DNA of 64,000 bases from Triglochin maritima (taxonomy: Eukaryota > Streptophyta > Magnoliopsida > Alismatales > Juncaginaceae), in NCBI GenBank assembly GCA_963682175.1, contig OY821784.1, forward strand, positions 26,827,621 through 26,891,620, read 5' to 3'. Position numbers and translations under genes: made by a program. The notes under the pieces are model-generated. The model worked only from the letters and a program-made list of their open reading frames with translations, was not told the origin of the DNA and did no database searches. Shown here piece after piece: positions 1 through 9,181 of the stretch. Every line of letters begins with the position of its first letter. The stretch's first letter is position 1.

Positions 1-408
1 CGCATTATCCTTCAATGCGAAAGAAATCATCCTCAACCGGACCGAATCCTCGTCAAGCTGTTGAAGCTTGAACATGGAGCATACTTCCTCGAATTCGCGT
101 ATAAAAATATACGAATCCTCCTTATTGGCAGTAAAGGTTGGAAGCATGCTCACATACTGAGGTTTCAGCTCATAGTTGTTCCCGCGAGCAGGGGGAACAA
201 CTATGCAAGAAGGCTGCGCGGCCCGAACAAGATGGGTCCGTTCCCACAACGTCATCGGCCTATCCTGTCGAGCTAAAGGTGGTGGTGCACCTAGAACTCG
301 ATCCTGACCGAATCTCCCTTCCTCTCGAGTCAGAGGAGGAGGAGAAGGAGGTCTACGTGGTGGTGGGAATGGACTGAGGTAGTCCATGTATGGAACCCGG
401 TCTCCCTC
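1..408 (-). pseudogene. Athila-like gag fragment (core part), interrupted by the 409-9009 element
   Basis: Read on the minus strand, this is the gag (nucleocapsid precursor) of a Ty3/gypsy Athila-like retrotransposon. It contains REFEEVCSMFKLQQL and a SFALKDNA motif that match, almost residue for residue, the gag core of the intact element at 2810-6007. The upstream half of the same gene lies at 9010-9181, beyond the inserted element. The frame continues off the left edge of the window. The gene is broken only by the insertion; I saw no other lesion in this stretch. Family assignment is firm; whether the outer element also has pol cannot be seen. Confidence 0.85.
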
Positions 409-756
409 TGATTGACATCATTTCATGCTCATATTTGTATCTTATATCCATTATCTTTCACCTAAATAATGCTATGTTACGAATTTTATGTTTAGTTTTC
501 AGGAATAAATAGGTTTGAAGAGATGAAGCATAAAAGGACCCAAAAGCTGGGAAAAAGGACTGAATTGTGAGATCTGTGGACCAAGATGCAAGGAAGAAGG
601 ACCTAAGAGCAAAACAGAATACTCCTCACCATCATGGGGAGTATTTTGGCAATTCTATTCGGGTCGGAGCTCCAACATGCAAAATAGATGCATCAAATAC
701 CAACAAAGCCTTCCAGAAAAGCCCACAAGAAATTCCAGAGCGATCCGGACACTGTA

Positions 757-795
757 GACCGCTAATTAGCGGTCCAAGACCGCTAATTGGCGGTC
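757..795. promoter_or_regulatory. Paired 18-bp palindromes, 21 bp apart, in U3
   Basis: GACCGCTAATTAGCGGTC (757-774, perfect palindrome) is followed after 3 nt by GACCGCTAATTGGCGGTC (778-795, one mismatch pair). The pair ends 121 bp before the TATA box. The same geometry recurs in the 3' LTR (7974-8012), in other LTRs and in element leaders throughout the window. The function is unknown. A dimeric protein site two helical turns apart, or an 18-bp RNA hairpin with a 3-nt loop, would both fit. Confidence 0.75.
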
Positions 796-915
796 ACTTT
801 TGGCCCAAATGCGCTCAAATTTCTCCTGGACTTGTATTAATGTTCGTTTAGGCTATTTTTGGTGTTTGTTTAGTCCCACATCGGGGGATTGTCCCGGTTT
901 GCCTTTTTCCATGGC

Positions 916-923
916 TATAAATA
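916..923 (+). promoter_or_regulatory. LTR TATA box
   Basis: TATAAATA follows a GC-poor U3, and the surrounding CTATAAATAGAACTC block is conserved in the other family A LTRs (34846, and minus-strand copies near 11272 and 51662). Transcription of the element should start about 30 bp downstream. Confidence 0.75.
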
Positions 924-1798
924 GAACTCTTCACCTTCCATTGTAATCACTCCATGCTTGTGGCCATTCTCCCTAATTGAAGTGGAAGCCTTGAAGCAAG
1001 AAACTCAATAGGGAGATGCTACTGGTATTGTGAGTCTTCAATTAATAAAATTTGCTTTGTTTTGTGCTTCCTTTATTGTTTATGCATGTTTTAGTTTAAT
1101 CGTCTTTTCATTAATTTTTAGTAGCTTAGTTAATATGTTTTCTTTACTTAGCTTAATAACTAGTGTAATGTTTAGTGAGTAAAACCACTCCCCTTTTGGG
1201 GGGTGGAGATGATTATCATATATGCAATTAAGGAAGGATGAATGTTTATTATGAAATGTGTTGATTAATATGAATGCATGCTTGCTTGTTAGAATAGAAC
1301 ACTTCACTAGATGGGTTTTGCCATGATAAGTAGACACCTCCCATGCTTGTTTAGTCTCTTAAATAACCAGCTTGTATGTATGAATGTTAATCAAAATAGG
1401 TTAGTGATTTAATTGATGGGTTTTGCCATGATAAGTAGACACCTCCCATACATGCAAACACTACCTACACTTGTGCCTATAGGAAGATCTTCTTGCCTCC
1501 TTATTGTGTATGTGTAGTCACTCCACCCCTTAAGGGGTCTCTCTCTTATTGATTCCTGCATAGTATCAAGTTTCTCTAGCTTAGTTGTTAGTTCATTGTG
1601 TGTTCCTTTCGTTCGCATTTCATACTTCTTAGCATAGTTTAGTGTAGAGTAGCTTAATCAATCTTTCTCCCCCAATCTTTGCCACTTGATTTCTGATAAA
1701 CAAGAGCGAGCTCACCTCCCTGAGGACGACCCGTACTTGCCACCGCTTCATCGCGGCCGTGCACTTGCGGTAGAAATATAAAACGTTCAACAAGTTTT

Positions 1799-1816
1799 TG
1801 GCGCCGTTGCCGGGGA
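1799..1816 (+). other. Primer-binding site, tRNA-Asp(GUC)
   Basis: TGGCGCCGTTGCCGGGGA is the exact complement of the 3' end of plant tRNA-Asp including CCA. It lies 6 nt after the LTR, where minus-strand DNA synthesis would be primed. A tRNA-Asp primer is typical of Athila/Tat elements. Confidence 0.93.
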
Positions 1817-2809
1817 GGTGCCAGTCCAGACTCTTGTTTGGACGATTCGAGTGGATTTAATTTTTGTCTTGTAGTTTTCGTTGTTTCAGGAGACTCACAT
1901 TGAGAAGGGGAAGCATCTGGTGAAGTTTGGTGGCGGTTTGAGAGAAGAAGACCGCCAATCAGCGGTCTACAACCGCCAACTGGCGGTCTGGTTGTTTCAT
2001 TTTACCTCGAAATTTCTTTGGAGTATTTCTTTATATGATATAGTGGTCTGGAACTTAATTTGGCATGTTTTGACTTATAGTTTGTTCCCAGATCAATAAT
2101 CAAACCTCCTTTAAGCAACTTGGACCCTAAAACTCAAAGCAAAAGATTAGGCATTCTTTTTGTTTAGGCCATGCATCATGTATGTGACTTAGGCATTTAG
2201 ATTGTCTTTTATCTTAGCTTTATTTTCTGTTGCTGAGAGCTGGCGTGAGGTACGCACCTTCTACTCTCATTCATGCATTTCGTATGAACATGCATTAGTT
2301 AGTAGGAAGTGCATTGCAACAAGTGTGAGTTGAGCGTTGTTTGGAGAGTTGATTGCTAGATTTAGGACTCCAAAACGCTACTAAGGAGGGGCTGTCCCAT
2401 AAAAGATAAGGTGGGGGATTTCATCACCCTTTCCTTCGCCCCAAAAACCACACTAATCAAGAGCCTAATTTTAAAATCAAGTAGACATTGGCCTTAAGGA
2501 ATTCGGACGCATTAGGAGAGTGATCCGGTCCCGACCGTCATGACCTGATCGGCGTTGCCCACTTTGTCGATAGTAGGAGAGACGAGATCCCCGGATCTTG
2601 GCTCACTTGCTGGGCTTTGTGGTCCTTGTTGTAGGGAGGTGAGGCGTGTTGAGGCCGTGTGACCTCGCAGTTAGGCGTCGTCTAGCTGTAAGGACCTATA
2701 GCGACCTTAGGATTGCTTGAGCCTTGTTTGCTTGTGTGCTTCTACCTGTACCCATCCGCCGTAGCATAAAGACTTCTTCCCTTCTCTCCTGAGTCATTCT
2801 TTCTCTCCT
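1817..2809 (+). other. Long 5' leader of the young element
   Basis: Non-coding leader between primer site and gag. It holds a second palindrome pair (1950-1967 and 1971-1988) 134 nt past the primer site. It also has a block from about 2230 to 2700, including GAGCTGGCGTGAGGTACG and GATAAGGTGGGGGATTTC, that is conserved in the leaders of the other gypsy-like elements here (reverse complement at 9360-9790; also 20770-20900 and 23900-24370). Conservation of a non-coding leader suggests packaging, dimerisation or translation control; this is inference. Confidence 0.7.
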
Positions 2810-5800
2810 GTGTTCTCCCGTCTTCTCCTCTACGCACATTCTTTGTTAGAAAAAAAAAGAAAAAAAAGGGTTTTGTTTTGTGTGTGTGCACCTTTGTGCA
2901 TGCTTTCGTGGACACGAGACGAGAGTGGTCGTTTGACGAGGAGCGTTGTCAATCCGGCTTCGGTCATCGATTTCTCGACACCTCCCTCCTCTCGTGTCGC
3001 ACGCGGTCCGGGTTCAATGGCTGCTAATTTCCGTGAGGAGGAGCAGTTGCTGGACCAACCTGTTAGACCAGTGCTTCCAGTTGTCGTTCCCATACCTCTA
3101 CGTGATCGATGCTACCCGAGCCGTACAGCTCTACCCTCATGCATCGTATTACCAGAGGCTAATGGGAACCATTTTGAGGTTAAGCCTCAATTCATTTCCA
3201 TGCTCCCTCATTTCACTGGGAAAGGTGACCCCTATATCTTTCTCAGGGAATTTGAGGAGGTCTGTGCTATGTTCAAGCTGCAACAACTTAGCACAGACTC
3301 CATCCATCTTAGGCTCGTTCCTTTTGCACTAAAGGATGACGCCAAGAAGTGGTTGTACAGCAACCAGGCGAATTCCTTTAGGACTTGGGATGAGTTTCAA
3401 TCTGCATTCCTCAAGAAGTACTTTCCTAATCATCGGACTCAAAAATTGAGGAACGAAATCAATTCGTTCTATCAACATGAGACCGAACCATTTCATCCAT
3501 ATCTTGAGAGGTTCAAAGAGCTACTATCCTCGTGCCCTCACCATGGCATTGAGTTGTGGCGTCTTTGTCAGATTGTGTATGAGGGTCTTCACATCCCGTC
3601 AAGAACGCTCCTTGAGTCCATGTGTCAAGGAGAGTTCTTGGGAAAGGATGAAAGGGAGGCATGGGCCTTCCTAGAAGACCTCGCTGAGAAAACCATGCAG
3701 TGGGAGAGTGTGAGGGAACCACCTGCATCATCTAGTATAGGAGCGAGGATCGCGAATGCAAACTCGACTAGATCGGGTACCGCATTTGCTATCGATACCA
3801 CTACGGCCACCGAGGCACGCATGGCAGCCTTAATGCGCCGTATGGATTCGATTGAGCTCCAAAACCAACAAAGTGCACCTCACATGTCCACATCTGGTCC
3901 AGTTCCTTGTCATTCATGTGGTAGGATAGGTCATGTAGAGAGCGAGTGTGAGTCCATTCCTCCTGAGATGGAGCGTGTCAACGCCATCTATGACAGAGCT
4001 AGGAATGACCCATACTCATCATCTTATAACCCTGGATGGAGGAACCACCCCAATTTTTCATGGAACCAAAATAATGCCCCGGGTGGTCCTTCAAACTCCT
4101 CTAGACCACCTTACCAATCACACCAACCTCCCATGCATGCGCAATCCTATCAGCCACCCCAAGCGCAAACCACCAATCAATCGGGTTTCCCAAATTCCAA
4201 TAATATGGAAACTCGATTCAAGTCGCTTGAGACCTTGACTCGTGGACTTGAAAACTCAATGAAAAATTTTATGTCTACCACAAGTCAAGTTCTCACTTCA
4301 AATCAGCAGACCATGAAATCTCTAGAGCTTCAGATGGGCCAATTGGCTCAGTCTGTACATGAAAGAGAGAGAGGGTCTTTTCCTAGCCAGCCTGAGGCTA
4401 ACCCCCGCATGTACCAACAACAACAAATGCAAAATGAGAATGTGGTACCTCGGGGGAGGCAAGTGAACCATGTGGAGGAACCTGTTCACCATGTCAATTC
4501 CATTGTGACCTTAAGGAATGGAAAACAGGTTGACAATCACATTTCCTTGCCACACCCACCACCATCTATGCAGCCCCTCCGTGGGAATGGTTGTGAAGAA
4601 GAAGCTGAGGGTGAGGGTAATACACCAAAGCTTTCTTCTCAGGCACAGCAGAAAACCTACCTGCCAAAAGCTCCCTATCCAAGTAGGTTAAACAAAAAGC
4701 AGAGTGACAACATGGACAAGATAGTAGAGGTGTTTAAGCAAGTAAAGGTTAACATCCCCTTGTTGGATGTCATCCAACAAATACCTCAATATGCCAAAGT
4801 GTTGAAGGATCTCTGCACAACCAAGAGGAAGACCAATGTTCCTAAGAAAGCATTCTTGGCTGCAAATATCAGCTCACTTTTGTCCAATCCCACCTACACA
4901 AAATACAAGGACCCTGGGTGTCCTACTATTCAGTGTACGATAGGGGACACTAGATTGAGCAATGTTTTGCTTGATTTAGGATCAGCGGTCAACCTCCTCC
5001 CATTCTCTGTTTATCAACAGTTGAACTTGGGAGAATTGAAACCAACTAAGATCACCCTCCAATTAGCGGATAGATCCATTCGTATTCCCATGGGGATTAT
5101 CGAGGACGTGCTTATCAAAGTTGGAGATTTTATATTTCCAGTCGATTTTGTTGTCCTCGATACCAATCCTGTTGCGAACACCCACTCTCAAATACCTTTG
5201 ATTTTGGGTAGACCATTTCTGGCAACCTCCAATGCCTTGATTAATTGTAGAAATGGTCTCATGAAGCTCTCATTCGGTAACATGAGTGCCGAGTTTCATG
5301 TGTTCAACTCTGGTAGGCAACAGGAACCCATGGATGAACCTTTAAATCTCAATCTCATCCGCCAATTGGAGAAAGCACCACAAAATCAACGAACACCCCT
5401 AACCCCAATGCAACCCGTTGAGAATGTTCGAGGGCCCAGCGAAAACTCATTGCCTGTCTTCGCAATGCAACAGAGTGAGCTGGCCTCGAACATGAATGTC
5501 CAAAGGGAGTGTTCGCTGCATGATTCAGTTGAGAGTACTAGTGAGAGTGAGACACCTCATCATATGCCTATACCAGGAGGTGTCTCTACCTCATGTCCCA
5601 GGGCCATTGAGCCATTTGAGCTTCATATTGAGTCCAACAAGGACCCACCTATGACCGAGCTTATGCTTGATGATCTAAATGATGGTGGGAGGTCCTTGTT
5701 GGATGACTTGGGGAGAAGCCCCATTCTTAGTGATGCAAGTCTGCTGCATCCATCGAATGAGCCTGAGGAACTCATTCCGATGCACCCGCCTATTGGTTGG

Positions 5801-6007
5801 AGGGTTTTCTTCGATGAGCAATTAAACCCTAGTGAGGCAACACAACTTCATTCTTTGTTGCCCACACCCAACCAATATCATGAGGGGTTCGAGCCTTTCA
5901 GCTTTGACCTTTCACCCCTCATGACACCTCAGAGTACCAGTGGAGTTTGCCCATCTCGGCAAGTCTCTGGTCCTCCTGACTTGATGTTCTCATTTGATGT
6001 TCCTTGA
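2810..6007 (+). CDS. Gag-protease polyprotein of the young Athila-like element
   Basis: Structural precursor of the virus-like particle with a built-in protease. The frame is open for 1065 codons. The Met codon at 3017 (residue 70, MAANFREEEQ) is the likelier start, because the first 69 residues look unlike gag. Retrotransposon gag domain about residues 121-289 (FALKDDAKKWL, WDEFQSAFLKKYF). CCHC zinc knuckle at residues 367-380, CHSCGRIGHVESEC, fitting CX2CX4HX4C. Glutamine-rich linker about 400-560. Aspartic protease about 700-830, with catalytic Asp in LLDLGS (D722) and the conserved ILGRPFLAT. The C-terminal 200 residues are low-complexity and end at TGA; pol is absent. The frame is undamaged, which fits the near-identical LTRs. 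Confidence 0.93.
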   Translation: MFSRLLLYAHSLLEKKRKKRVLFCVCAPLCMLSWTRDESGRLTRSVVNPASVIDFSTPPSSRVARGPGSMAANFREEEQLLDQPVRPVLPVVVPIPLRDRCYPSRTALPSCIVLPEANGNHFEVKPQFISMLPHFTGKGDPYIFLREFEEVCAMFKLQQLSTDSIHLRLVPFALKDDAKKWLYSNQANSFRTWDEFQSAFLKKYFPNHRTQKLRNEINSFYQHETEPFHPYLERFKELLSSCPHHGIELWRLCQIVYEGLHIPSRTLLESMCQGEFLGKDEREAWAFLEDLAEKTMQWESVREPPASSSIGARIANANSTRSGTAFAIDTTTATEARMAALMRRMDSIELQNQQSAPHMSTSGPVPCHSCGRIGHVESECESIPPEMERVNAIYDRARNDPYSSSYNPGWRNHPNFSWNQNNAPGGPSNSSRPPYQSHQPPMHAQSYQPPQAQTTNQSGFPNSNNMETRFKSLETLTRGLENSMKNFMSTTSQVLTSNQQTMKSLELQMGQLAQSVHERERGSFPSQPEANPRMYQQQQMQNENVVPRGRQVNHVEEPVHHVNSIVTLRNGKQVDNHISLPHPPPSMQPLRGNGCEEEAEGEGNTPKLSSQAQQKTYLPKAPYPSRLNKKQSDNMDKIVEVFKQVKVNIPLLDVIQQIPQYAKVLKDLCTTKRKTNVPKKAFLAANISSLLSNPTYTKYKDPGCPTIQCTIGDTRLSNVLLDLGSAVNLLPFSVYQQLNLGELKPTKITLQLADRSIRIPMGIIEDVLIKVGDFIFPVDFVVLDTNPVANTHSQIPLILGRPFLATSNALINCRNGLMKLSFGNMSAEFHVFNSGRQQEPMDEPLNLNLIRQLEKAPQNQRTPLTPMQPVENVRGPSENSLPVFAMQQSELASNMNVQRECSLHDSVESTSESETPHHMPIPGGVSTSCPRAIEPFELHIESNKDPPMTELMLDDLNDGGRSLLDDLGRSPILSDASLLHPSNEPEELIPMHPPIGWRVFFDEQLNPSEATQLHSLLPTPNQYHEGFEPFSFDLSPLMTPQSTSGVCPSRQVSGPPDLMFSFDVP

Positions 6008-7625
6008 CTAAATGATTATGAGAATATCTTGGTTGATGTATATATCTTTATTAAAAAAAACAACAAAAAAAACAACAAAAAAAAACAAAAAAAAGAAGAA
6101 GAAGTGTGTAATAAAAGACTCCTTCAGTGAGCATCGATTGTTGTGGGCCCCAACCCTTGTGTACTTGGGCCCAATCTCTTCACGTATTTATCTCCCTTCT
6201 TCAGCTTCTCACAGGTTTTGAGGGAATTTGGGTTTGTGTCCATCAACATGACCCTGAACGTCCCTTTGTACTTCATGTTGGTGAGATCTTTCCTATTTCA
6301 TGCATGTATCCATGTAGTATCTTGTTCACATTCATTGAGGACAATGCATGAAGTAGGTGTGGGGGGGGGGGTGTTTTACGTGTGTACATAGTCGAGTCTT
6401 TTTCCTTTGGTTTTATTTTCGTTTGTTTGTACTGCTAGGGTCATGTTAGTGTGCCGCATTTAACATTGATATATCTGCTTGCCATGATCCTTGGGTGACT
6501 TGTCTTCTTTTGCTTGCCTAGTGCTTTAAAATTTTCACATTTCTTTCAAAATCTTCATGTGTTTGCGAAAGAAAATGTTTTTTGTAGGTTTTGCGTGTGT
6601 TTAGCATGTGCAAAACCGTTGAGAGGCAAAGTAAAAAGAAAGCTCCCAAAATTGTCTTGAACTTGATGCATTAGGATTTCTAGTTTACTGGCTTTAGGTC
6701 TTATCGAGTCGTTAGGATGCACCCTGGTTTTCCCTCAGGGGGCGTGTAATCATAGGGTTTCAGTACTCAAACATTTAAAGAAGTCCACCCTGAACCTAGT
6801 GAGTCAAATAATTCGTGTCTGTTAGTATAAGGAAGTTTGTCGTAGGCAAGGGCCCTTAATCTCTTTTTGTGAAACTTAAGTGTAGGGGTTTTGGTTCCCA
6901 TGTAGATAAATAAGTGGTGTTCTCTCTTCTCGCACGGCTCCTATCACTCGGGAAAGTAGGTCTGAGGGGACTTTGTGCCTGGTGCTTTCGAGTCATCTGA
7001 CTTGGGATGCACCGACCGAACTCCCGTTACACGGGTGGTAGGGATCGCCCTATGTGGAGATTTGGGGGAAGGTGTACGTGATAGTGTAAGCCCTCATAGG
7101 CAATGATGCACGAAACCTGACCCTGGGGAGAATCAAACACCAACCAATAAAATGCTCCAAAGAAAAAAAAAGAAAAAAAGGAAAAAAAAAGAAAAAAAAG
7201 TCAAATAAGAACCAAAATGGACTTTACACATTGTATCACATTCAGAAGTTAAGGTTGCCCATGTCTTTCACTTAAGTCCTTGACTAACTCTCACGAATAA
7301 CTCATTAGGCTAGGTGTGTGGACCGATTACATATATAGAGTCGACCCATAGTATTACCGCGTCCCATGATCGACAAAATAAGTCCAACGAGTCGTGTAGC
7401 TAGATTGATTAATGCATCTTGTTCGGATTTTGTGGGTATATCCGCTGAAAACCCTCAGGAGACAACACTCCTCCTCCTTGGCGACAAGGAGGTTTAACGG
7501 CTTGTTGCACGTGCTAAGTGCAACCGTGATTCCTACGAAAGTGAGTTAGGATTTCTTGTTTTTTCGTATGCTTTTCTCTTTCTTTGTTTTGCTCGGGACT
7601 AGCAAAAGTTAGGTGTGGGGGTATT
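6008..7625 (+). other. Non-coding 3' region of the young element with A-rich tracts and two purine-rich tracts
   Basis: No credible gene is present; pol is replaced by about 1.6 kb of spacer. It contains A-rich tracts (about 6050-6103 and 7164-7200), a G-run after TAGGTGTGGGGG near 6355-6372, and the same 12-mer at about 7613-7624 immediately before the 3' LTR. The latter is the expected polypurine tract for plus-strand priming. Segments of this region, such as the one near 6900-7150, recur in the decayed relative at 36990-37210, so it is an inherited part of the family. Confidence 0.75.
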
Positions 7626-9009
7626 TGATTGACATCATTTCATGCTCATATTTGTATCTTATATCCATTATCTTTCACCTAAATAATGCTATGTTACGAG
7701 TTTTATGTTTAGTTTTCAGGAATAAATAGGTTTGAAGAGATGAAGCATAAAAGGACCCAAAAGCTGGGAAAAAGGACTGAATTGTGAGATCTGTGGACCA
7801 AGATGCAAGGAAGAAGGACCTAAGAGCAAAACAGAATACTCCTCACCATCATGGGGAGTATTTTGGCAATTCTATTCGGGTCGGAGCTCCAACATGCAAA
7901 ATAGATGCATCAAATACCAACAAAGCCTTCCAGAAAAGCCCACAAGAAATTCCAGAGCGATCCGGACACTGTAGACCGCTAATTAGCGGTCCAAGACCGC
8001 TAATTGGCGGTCACTTTTGGCCCAAATGCGCTCAAATTTCTCCTGGACTTGTATTAATGTTCGTTTAGGCTATTTTTGGTGTTTGTTTAGTCCCACATCG
8101 GGGGATTGTCCCGGTTTGCCTTTTTCCATGGCTATAAATAGAACTCTTCACCTTCCATTGTAATCACTCCATGCTTGTGGCCATTCTCCCTAATTGAAGT
8201 GGAAGCCTTGAAGCAAGAAACTCAATAGGGAGATGCTACTGGTATTGTGAGTCTTCAATTAATAAAATTTGCTTTGTTTTGTGCTTCCTTTATTGTTTAT
8301 GCATGTTTTAGTTTAATCGTCTTTTCATTAATTTTTAGTAGCTTAGTTAATATGTTTTCTTTACTTAGCTTAATAACTAGTGTAATGTTTAGTGAGTAAA
8401 ACCACTCCCCTTTTGGGGGGTGGAGATGATTATCATATATGCAATTAAGGAAGGATGAATGTTTATTATGAAATGTGTTGATTAATATGAATGCATGCTT
8501 GCTTGTTAGAATAGAACACTTCACTAGATGGGTTTTGCCATGATAAGTAGACACCTCCCATGCTTGTTTAGTCTCTTAAATAACCAGCTTGTATGTATGA
8601 ATGTTAATCAAAATAGGTTAGTGATTTAATTGATGGGTTTTGCCATGATAAGTAGACACCTCCCATACATGCAAACACTACCTACACTTGTGCCTATAGG
8701 AAGATCTTCTTGCCTCCTTATTGTGTATGTGTAGTCACTCCACCCCTTAAGGGGTCTCTCTCTTATTGATTCCTGCATAGTATCAAGTTTCTCTAGCTTA
8801 GTTGTTAGTTCATTGTGTGTTCCTTTCGTTCGCATTTCATACTTCTTAGCATAGTTTAGTGTAGAGTAGCTTAATCAATCTTTCTCCCCCAATCTTTGCC
8901 ACTTGATTTCTGATAAACAAGAGCGAGCTCACCTCCCTGAGGACGACCCGTACTTGCCACCGCTTCATCGCGGCCGTGCACTTGCGGTAGAAATATAAAA
9001 CGTTCAACA
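7626..9009 (+). repeat. 3' LTR of the young element (family A)
   Basis: Same length and, but for position 7700, the same sequence as 409-1792. It ends CAACA directly before the CCCTC duplication. It carries the palindrome pair at 7974-8012 and the TATA box at 8133-8140. Confidence 0.95.
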
Positions 9010-9181
9010 CCCTCGCCACCACAAGACGACTCGACCTCTTGCTCCAAAGGAGCACGAGGTGGAGATGGTCGATCACCAAGATCTTCCATCTCAGAAATAA
9101 GCACTCTCTCGAATCGAGCGCTCTCACCAGAACGAGCCCAACCTCGCATAAAAATGCTCGACTCGACTCTAAACGACACAC
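9010..9181 (-). pseudogene. N-terminal part of the outer Athila-like gag, separated from 1-408
   Basis: The minus strand reads an acidic and proline-rich gag N-terminus (MEDLGDRPSPPRAPLEQE is visible) until it meets the inserted element at 9010. The rest of the gene resumes at 408 and runs leftwards. The start codon is not certain: an in-frame ATG lies near 9149, upstream codons up to 9181 are also open, and the equivalent region of the intact element is poorly conserved. The outer element is in opposite orientation to the one inserted into it. Confidence 0.7.

Larger units (their letters stand above)
409..1792 (+). repeat. 5' LTR of the young element (family A)
   Basis: Begins TGATTGACATC and ends GTTCAACA. 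The sequence recurs at an exact offset of 7217 at 7626-9009. The U3 part holds a palindrome pair (757-795) and a TATA box (916-923). Short frames inside the LTR occur identically in both copies only because the LTRs are identical; they do not look like genes. Confidence 0.95.
404..9014 (+). mobile_element. Young non-autonomous Athila-like (Ty3/gypsy) element with gag-protease only, including its TSDs
   Basis: The element proper is 409-9009, starting TG and ending CA, flanked by a perfect 5-bp duplication CCCTC (404-408 and 9010-9014). Order: 5' LTR, tRNA-Asp primer site, 1-kb leader, one long gag-protease frame, 1.6 kb of non-coding DNA, purine-rich tract, 3' LTR. The two LTRs are both 1384 bp and I find one difference (A483 versus G7700), so the insertion is very recent. 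There is no reverse transcriptase, RNase H or integrase, so it must have moved with enzymes from another element. It resembles the class called TR-GAG/LARD. It lies antisense in the gag gene of a relative. Confidence 0.93.

Noticed and set aside
567..851. Identical 94-codon frames at 567-851 and 7784-8068, and others inside the LTRs, as genes
   Set aside because: They are identical only because the LTRs are; they span the promoter palindromes and have no protein-like features.
6012..6391. Overlapping small frames after gag-protease as an env-like gene of Athila
   Set aside because: They run through A-rich and G-rich tracts, are short, lack membrane or signal features, and are not kept in relatives.
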